Source of the DNA: Candidatus Aenigmatarchaeota archaeon
GTDB lineage: Archaea > Aenigmatarchaeota > Aenigmatarchaeia > QMZP01
Length of the DNA stretch: 24,001 nt
Reading direction: 5' to 3'
NCBI GenBank assembly: GCA_017609225.1
Contig: JAFCEK010000018.1
Coordinates: forward strand, 1 to 24,001
Shown: piece by piece, positions 18,859 to 24,001 of the stretch
How the letters are laid out: every line of letters starts with the position of its first letter
Position numbering within the stretch: the first letter of the stretch is position 1
The notes under the pieces: model-generated
The model's input: only the letters and a program-made list of their open reading frames with translations
Database searches by the model: none
Told to the model about the DNA's origin: nothing
Made by a program: the position numbers and the translations under genes

Positions 18859-21701
18859 TCCCTCCAGAATCTTTTTGTTCTTGCATACTGCCTCTCTGCC
18901 TCCAGTATCTCCCTCAGCAGCTCGTCTCCCTTCAGCTGCTTTGCCAGAATCCTTCCTGCTGTCCTGGTGCCAATGCCCCTCCCTGCCAGAACAACCACAG
19001 CATCCTTTCCTGAGCTTACAACCATGCTTGCACCATCCATCAGGTTGTTCACAATTTCCATCTCATTCTTGGTAAGATTCCTGTTTTTTATGAACTTTTT
19101 GAGAAGCTCCTCCTTCTCTGTCTCATGCGGCCTTATAACAGCCATCAGCCTTGCCTTGCACTGCGGGCATCTCAAATTTTCAGGCAGGTCCTTCACAAGA
19201 TAGTTTATGCCCCAGCCGCAGCATGCGCATATAATCCTGATCTTGGTGTTGAGAAGCCTCATCTTGAAAATCCTGAATATTTCCTTCTCCGGCTTCTCGG
19301 GAGCCACAAGTTCATATCTTCTCATAAGCCCCAGCCTTCCAATATATGAAAGCCCCCTCATAACCCTTATTTTCAGCTCATTTCTTCCAATCATCTCCAG
19401 GACTTTTTTTGTTCCCTTCAGGTCAAGTTTTTCCTCAAAAATCTCATTCATTGCCTCCCTGAACGCAGGGCTGTCCCTGTAAACCTCTATTATCTTTTTC
19501 AGATATCCCTTGCCGAAATCTGCGTCCCTTGATATTATCCCGAATCTCTGCGCCACATGCAGGAATCTCCAGTGGAACAGCTCTGTATTGGGAAGTGCAG
19601 ATTCAAGCAGAGGCTTTAACTCACCCGGCTTCAGGTTCCTGAATGTTTCAAGAACAGTTTCCCATTTTTCAGACTGCACAAGAACCATTATTCTGTAGGG
19701 GTCTGTCTGGAGACCAACAGAACCCAGCCTTGCAGTGAGAAGGGATGACAATACCCTGCCCAGGGTTTCATTAATCATGGAGCCGAAGCATGTATGAAAC
19801 ACAACAACAACCATATCTCTTGCCTGGTAGTGTTCAACCAGTATGCTGGAGGAATCAGGCACAAACCCGAATTTTTTCTGCTTTTTTACGGTGCTGTAAA
19901 TCCTGCCTGCAGCATCCCCCGCAACAGAATAGGTTTTTTCAAGATATTCCATAACCCTTGGCCTTGGCTGTTTCATGCCTTCATTAACTTCCCTTCTCAG
20001 CATACCAACCTCCTGGGCAACCCTGTACGGAACAGGTATAAGTTCTCCCTCCCATGCGGGTATTGCTGCCTCTATACCTGTCATGGGTTCCACAAAAATT
20101 TTGTTCCTCCTGACCTCCAGGATTTTCCATGCCTGTCCCTTTACTATGAATCCTGTTCCAGGAGAGCCATGCAGTGCGATGAATTCTGCATCCAGGCTGC
20201 CGACAGGCCTGTTTGAAACCACGTCAAAAACCTGGTAGTTCTTTACATCAGGAATAGTGGAAAGGTTTCTGAAATAATACTCCCATGCCCTCTTTCTCCT
20301 CCTGATTTGAAATCCCTTTTTATCAGGGGATTCATTCAGCCAGATAAACCCGAGTTTCTGCAGCAGTTCACATACCTCAAGAAAATCCAGCTCTGTCAGT
20401 TTCCTGAACGGATATGCCTTTCTTATTATGCTGTATGCCCTCTTAAAATCAATATTATATTCCTCCAGGGCAAGCCCAGCAATCTGGTGCGCAAGCACAT
20501 CAAGGGATTTTCCGTAAACCAGCGTGGGTTCAACCCAGCCCTCCAGGGCAAGCCTTGCTATCACAGCTGACTCAAAGCAGTCATCCGGGCCGGATGCTAT
20601 TATCACGCCATCCGAAACACCACTTGCGGTGTGCCCGGACCTTCCCACCCTCTGAAGCAGCTTTGTGACCTGCCTGGGACTCATGTACTGCAGTATAAAA
20701 TCAATAGAGCCAATATCAATTCCCAGCTCAAGGGAGCTTGTGCACACAAGGCTTTTTATTCTTCCCTTTTTGAACCCCTCCTCTGCCTCTATCCTTACAT
20801 CCTTTGAAAGCGAGGAGTGATGTGTTTCGATGCTGAGATTTTTGTTCAGTATCTTCAGCCTGGAACTCAGCACTTCTGCTGTTTCTCTTGTGTTGGTAAA
20901 CACAAGCACAGATTCCCTTTCATTTACAAGTTCATTGATTCTCCTGAGTCTGGCAGCAGTTTCAGGACCCAGAAATATCTCCGAGGCTGTTTCATAATCC
21001 TTTCTGCCAGGGTTTGGAGACTCAACCCTTATGTTCAGGTTTTTTACCTTCATGGTATTTACAATGGTGCATTCTCCTCTGCTTCCACCTGTAAGAAATC
21101 CTGCAACCTTTTTCGGAGAACCCAGTGTAGCAGAAAGCCCTATAATCTGGGGTTCAGGATTTCCTGAATTCCTTATAAGCTCCTTCAGTCTTTCAAGCCC
21201 GACAGAAAGCTGGACGCCTCTCTTGCTGCTCACAAGCTCATGGACCTCATCTATAACAATCCATTTCACATTGCTCAGATGCTTTCTCATAAGTTTTCCT
21301 ATAAGTATTGCCTGCAGCGTTTCCGGGGTTGATATCAGCAAATCAGACGGATTTTGTGCCTGCATGCTTCTCTCATACTGTGTTGTGTCGCCATGCCTGA
21401 CAGAAACCTCAAAGCCCAGTTCGTTTGCCCACCAGAGAATCCTCTTCAGCAGGTCCCTGTTCAGGCTCTTTAATGGGGTGATGTAAAGCATTGAAATCTG
21501 CTTGTGCTCCTTCCGGAGCCACAAATCCAGCACTGGCAGCAGAACAGATTCTGTTTTGCCAAGGCCTGTCGGGGCGATAAGCAGGGTATTTTTGCCCTGG
21601 TGTATGTGGGGTGTTCCCTGCATCTGGATATCAGTGGGGCTGACAAATCCCCTCCTCTCTATTGCCTTCTTCATTTTCTCAGAAAAAACCTCCCATGGCA
21701 T
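18855..21701 (-). CDS. lhr: Lhr-family superfamily 2 helicase (Lhr-core type)
   Basis: Lhr is a large 3'-5' DNA/RNA helicase with repair roles. The 948-aa protein has a Q-like motif (SPTDIQMQG), Walker A APTGLGKT at residues 43-50, DEVH at 151-154, motif III LSATLG, motif V-like TSSLELGIDIG, and motif VI LQRVGRSGH. The winged-helix and Lhr-specific domains follow. Near the C-terminus a Cys cluster (Cys825, 827, 828, 845, 848; CACCG and CPQC) makes a zinc-ribbon, after which a helical tail of about 100 residues ends the protein. The start is supported by AGGAG about 10 nt upstream and a TATA box at 21743-21750. The gene converges with the metallophosphoesterase, overlapping 4 bp at the stops. 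Confidence 0.94.
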   Translation of the reverse strand: MPWEVFSEKMKKAIERRGFVSPTDIQMQGTPHIHQGKNTLLIAPTGLGKTESVLLPVLDLWLRKEHKQISMLYITPLKSLNRDLLKRILWWANELGFEVSVRHGDTTQYERSMQAQNPSDLLISTPETLQAILIGKLMRKHLSNVKWIVIDEVHELVSSKRGVQLSVGLERLKELIRNSGNPEPQIIGLSATLGSPKKVAGFLTGGSRGECTIVNTMKVKNLNIRVESPNPGRKDYETASEIFLGPETAARLRRINELVNERESVLVFTNTRETAEVLSSRLKILNKNLSIETHHSSLSKDVRIEAEEGFKKGRIKSLVCTSSLELGIDIGSIDFILQYMSPRQVTKLLQRVGRSGHTASGVSDGVIIASGPDDCFESAVIARLALEGWVEPTLVYGKSLDVLAHQIAGLALEEYNIDFKRAYSIIRKAYPFRKLTELDFLEVCELLQKLGFIWLNESPDKKGFQIRRRKRAWEYYFRNLSTIPDVKNYQVFDVVSNRPVGSLDAEFIALHGSPGTGFIVKGQAWKILEVRRNKIFVEPMTGIEAAIPAWEGELIPVPYRVAQEVGMLRREVNEGMKQPRPRVMEYLEKTYSVAGDAAGRIYSTVKKQKKFGFVPDSSSILVEHYQARDMVVVVFHTCFGSMINETLGRVLSSLLTARLGSVGLQTDPYRIMVLVQSEKWETVLETFRNLKPGELKPLLESALPNTELFHWRFLHVAQRFGIISRDADFGKGYLKKIIEVYRDSPAFREAMNEIFEEKLDLKGTKKVLEMIGRNELKIRVMRGLSYIGRLGLMRRYELVAPEKPEKEIFRIFKMRLLNTKIRIICACCGWGINYLVKDLPENLRCPQCKARLMAVIRPHETEKEELLKKFIKNRNLTKNEMEIVNNLMDGASMVVSSGKDAVVVLAGRGIGTRTAGRILAKQLKGDELLREILEAERQYARTKRFWRD

Positions 21702-21742
21702 AAATTCACTGCTCCTGTGCAGTATTAAGTATGAAGAAATAG

Positions 21743-21750
21743 TTTATAAA
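21743..21750 (-). promoter_or_regulatory. TATA-like box for lhr
   Basis: TTTATAAA lies about 45 bp upstream of the lhr ATG. A start about 25 bp downstream gives a leader of about 20 nt carrying the AGGAG site. It sits in the 98-bp divergent gap shared with the right-edge surface-protein gene. Confidence 0.5.
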
Positions 21751-21799
21751 TCAATCCAATATTCCATTCTTTTTAAGAAACTGGAACAAAATATATTAT

Positions 21800-24001
21800 A
21801 TGCGGGGCAGATATTTGATTTTTGTTTTGGCAGCTCTTTCAGTCATTTTGCTATCCGGCCCTGTATCAGGATTTGTGAATATAAATATAGAGGATGCAGG
21901 TTCCTATCTCAAAAATCAGAGGCTCAGCGGTTCTGTTAATATAGAATATAATGAGCTTATACCAAGGACATCCTCAATCAGCGCATATATCAATGGTTAT
22001 TTAAAGGGCTCCCTCAGCCTTTATGATTACCTTATGGAAGAAGCAGATTACATATACCAGGACCAGCCCTTTGCATATGAAATAACAGCACAGGGAAGAA
22101 CAGAATGGAAGGAATACAAAACCGAATATTTTGATTATGTTGTAACAGTAATGGGAACATATCTGAACGGAAGTGCATGGCTGATTCGGTTTGAAAGTGA
22201 TGAGCTTCACCCTGAGTATGTAAACGGCTCGGACGGGTTAAAATTCATATACAATGTTTCCCAGTCCGTAAGCATACCGGAAGAAACCAGCGGAGACACA
22301 GTGTGGTATGTTAATGACAACAATAACAATGTTATAACCACAATGAGGGCTGCATGCGGCAATCAGAGATATCCGCCAGGCACGGGAGTTCTAACCACAA
22401 AACATGGCTGGATTATAAAAAACCTTCCGGAAAATTTATGGACTGATATTGGCGGAACCTCGGACAAAAAAGTAACAATAGAGCCGTTTGACAACAACAG
22501 CCTTTTTCAGAATACAACATATGGCGCTCCTTCCGGTCTGGCTGGAGGGATATACAAAATTAAAAACAACCAGTGGATCTCAAAGGGGGAGATAAGGGTA
22601 TATAATTTTGATTCAGCAGCAGATTATTCAATAATTTTCCTTCCTCCAAACGGACCCAACATCTGTGCCTATACAGAATCATACACCCAGAATTACCTGG
22701 ACTGGGAAAGAACAAAAACAGAAAGCAATATAACAAACTATGTCCAGTCCTTTACAAAAACCTATTCGGATGAAGAGATTGTTTCACTGATGAACCCGCC
22801 AGACTGCCCTGAAGCATCATTTGAATGCAGTAAAACAATAACAAGCTTTGATGCATTCAAAACCGAAGACATTTTTGGTTCGGTAAATTTTGTTTCAGAC
22901 CCTGAAACAAAAACAGTAGAAGCAACCACATCCTCAACAGCACTTGCCCAGACCTATGCAACAGGCAGCATAGATTTCGGGAATTTCTCAAACCTGAACG
23001 CGCCCCCCTTTAATGGAACCCATGAGCTGGAATTCAGCATACAGGGCGTTAACTCAAGTTCCATAAACTTTACTGTATGCGCTGATTCTGATAATGACGG
23101 ATACTGCGAAGGCATACAGGACTGCAATGACACAGACCCTGACATAAACCCGGAAGCCAATGAAATATGCGATGGCATTGACAACAACTGCAACGGCGAA
23201 ACAGATGAAGGGTTTGAAGTTCAGGGAATAATACTTGGCACAGCCTGCGGCATACCGCACAGCGCATGCGAAGGCATATATGTCTGCACCCCGGACGGTC
23301 TTAACATTACATGCAATGCCCCGCATTCCCCCGGTGAGCTTCAGGAGATATGCAATAATTATATTGATGATGACTGTGACGGGATTACCGATGAGCCGCC
23401 TCCTCTCATGGCCAATGGCATCAAGCAGACATGCATAATATACTGCCAGCCAGGTGAAACCAAGGAATGCGGAAGCAACATAGGTGAATGCAGGATGGGC
23501 TATTATCCATGCATAAATCATACATGGATTGAAACAGAATGCATAAACAGCGTTGGCCCCTCGGAGGAGATATGCGATGGGAAGGACAATGACTGTGATG
23601 GAGTTACCGATAATGTTGGAGGAGGTGATTCTGTGTCAGCAACAGGATGCCAGTGCTACAATGGCGGTCAGCCACAGACGGAGGTATGCAATGATATTGA
23701 TGATGACTGCGACGGCCAAATTGATGAAGATTTGTTCTGCTGCACCCCCGGGGAAACAAGGCAGTGCGGAACTGATGTAGGTGAATGCGAGTTTGGAACC
23801 CAGACATGCACATCTCAGGGCTCATGGCCAACCCAGTGCATTGGCGGGATAAAACCTGTATATGAGATATGCTACAACAACCTTGATGATGACTGCGACG
23901 GCGAAACCGATGAGAACTGCGAACCAAGCATAACATGCAGAAATGAAATCCAGGACCTGAATGAGCAGGGCATTGACTGCGGCGGTCCATGCCCGAAGGA
24001 G
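21800..24001 (+). CDS. Secreted MopE-repeat surface protein, 3' end outside window
   Basis: I followed this frame without a stop for 734 codons to the window edge, so the gene is partial. The start MRGRYLIFVLAALSVILLSG is a signal peptide with likely cleavage near residue 25. Residues about 26-430 form an extracytoplasmic region I do not recognise, rich in Asn, Tyr and N-glycosylation sequons. From about 435 comes a MopE-like region: DSDNDGYC, DCNDTDP, then five motifs starting near residues 455, 516, 590, 628 and 689 (for example EICDGIDNNCNG, EVCNDIDDDCDG). At the end, IQDLNEQGIDCGGPCP is a string typical of archaeal surface proteins. It probably binds divalent metal at the cell surface. 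No ribosome-binding site precedes the ATG; TTTTTAAG about 25 bp upstream could be its TATA element. Part of the repeat region is closely similar to the 941-aa protein. Confidence 0.85.
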   Translation, partial: MRGRYLIFVLAALSVILLSGPVSGFVNINIEDAGSYLKNQRLSGSVNIEYNELIPRTSSISAYINGYLKGSLSLYDYLMEEADYIYQDQPFAYEITAQGRTEWKEYKTEYFDYVVTVMGTYLNGSAWLIRFESDELHPEYVNGSDGLKFIYNVSQSVSIPEETSGDTVWYVNDNNNNVITTMRAACGNQRYPPGTGVLTTKHGWIIKNLPENLWTDIGGTSDKKVTIEPFDNNSLFQNTTYGAPSGLAGGIYKIKNNQWISKGEIRVYNFDSAADYSIIFLPPNGPNICAYTESYTQNYLDWERTKTESNITNYVQSFTKTYSDEEIVSLMNPPDCPEASFECSKTITSFDAFKTEDIFGSVNFVSDPETKTVEATTSSTALAQTYATGSIDFGNFSNLNAPPFNGTHELEFSIQGVNSSSINFTVCADSDNDGYCEGIQDCNDTDPDINPEANEICDGIDNNCNGETDEGFEVQGIILGTACGIPHSACEGIYVCTPDGLNITCNAPHSPGELQEICNNYIDDDCDGITDEPPPLMANGIKQTCIIYCQPGETKECGSNIGECRMGYYPCINHTWIETECINSVGPSEEICDGKDNDCDGVTDNVGGGDSVSATGCQCYNGGQPQTEVCNDIDDDCDGQIDEDLFCCTPGETRQCGTDVGECEFGTQTCTSQGSWPTQCIGGIKPVYEICYNNLDDDCDGETDENCEPSITCRNEIQDLNEQGIDCGGPCPKE
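23162..23920 (+). repeat. Five MopE-type Asp/Cys-rich motifs
   Basis: Motifs of the form E-(I/V)-C-x(2-4)-D-(D/N)-(D/N)-C-(D/N)-G-x-x-D begin at about 23162, 23345, 23567, 23681 and 23864. Cys-rich spacers contain CG-x-(N/D)-(I/V)-GEC. More copies may follow beyond the window. Confidence 0.85.

Noticed and set aside
10494..23920. MopE motifs as a DNA repeat array
   Set aside because: Similarity is at protein level; spacing and nucleotide sequence vary, so this is a protein motif family and not a DNA repeat element.

Overview
The window looks archaeal, most likely from a DPANN-type lineage; I cannot resolve the phylum. Archaeal markers are the large clamp-loader subunit RfcL, an archaeal EF-2 with its diphthamide site, HerA, ribosomal protein eS1 (S3Ae), a UbiA-type ether-lipid prenyltransferase, a DUF460 protein, a ribose-1,5-bisphosphate isomerase-like protein and an Lhr helicase. 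Genes are packed closely, TATA-like boxes sit about 25 bp ahead of several starts, some starts lack a Shine-Dalgarno site (probably leaderless), and one tRNA carries a bulge-helix-bulge intron.

Left third (1-7860): the tail of a HAD-family hydrolase and a UbiA-family prenyltransferase run rightward. A tRNA-Arg(GCG) with a 12-nt intron in its T-loop fills the gap before the convergent trxR-rfcL pair. Further right on the minus strand are a DUF460 RNase H-fold protein, an archaeosortase-like membrane protein and a small membrane-anchored, N-glycosylation-site-rich protein, in one tight gene set. A 93-aa plus-strand ORF converges on EF-2.

Middle (7857-13022, all minus strand): the eS1 gene is broken by a frame change with an apparent internal deletion, and its 5' end overlaps the 3' end of a RecJ-like DHH nuclease gene by 128 nt. 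Upstream of that nuclease is a gene-free stretch of about 300 bp made of four consecutive hairpins behind a TATA-like box, a candidate structured RNA or long leader. Next is a 941-aa LamG/MopE-type surface protein with a signal peptide and a C-terminal membrane anchor.

Right part (13023-24001): a 36-bp divergent promoter separates the surface protein from a PP-loop tRNA-thiolation-like ATPase, which is followed by ribose-1,5-bisphosphate isomerase. Minus-strand HerA is followed by a 136-aa unknown protein. A class III nucleotide cyclase with a GAF-like N-terminus lies 9 bp before a COG1407-type metallophosphoesterase, which converges with and overlaps the Lhr helicase gene. The window ends inside a second MopE-repeat surface protein (at least 734 aa) that shares a recognisable module with the 941-aa protein.

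Functionally the window mixes information processing (RfcL, EF-2, eS1, RecJ-like, HerA, Lhr, tRNA) with cell-surface biology (archaeosortase, MopE/LamG proteins). The least explained items are the T-loop tRNA intron, the multi-hairpin region, the broken eS1 gene, the archaeosortase gene set and the cyclase-phosphoesterase pair.
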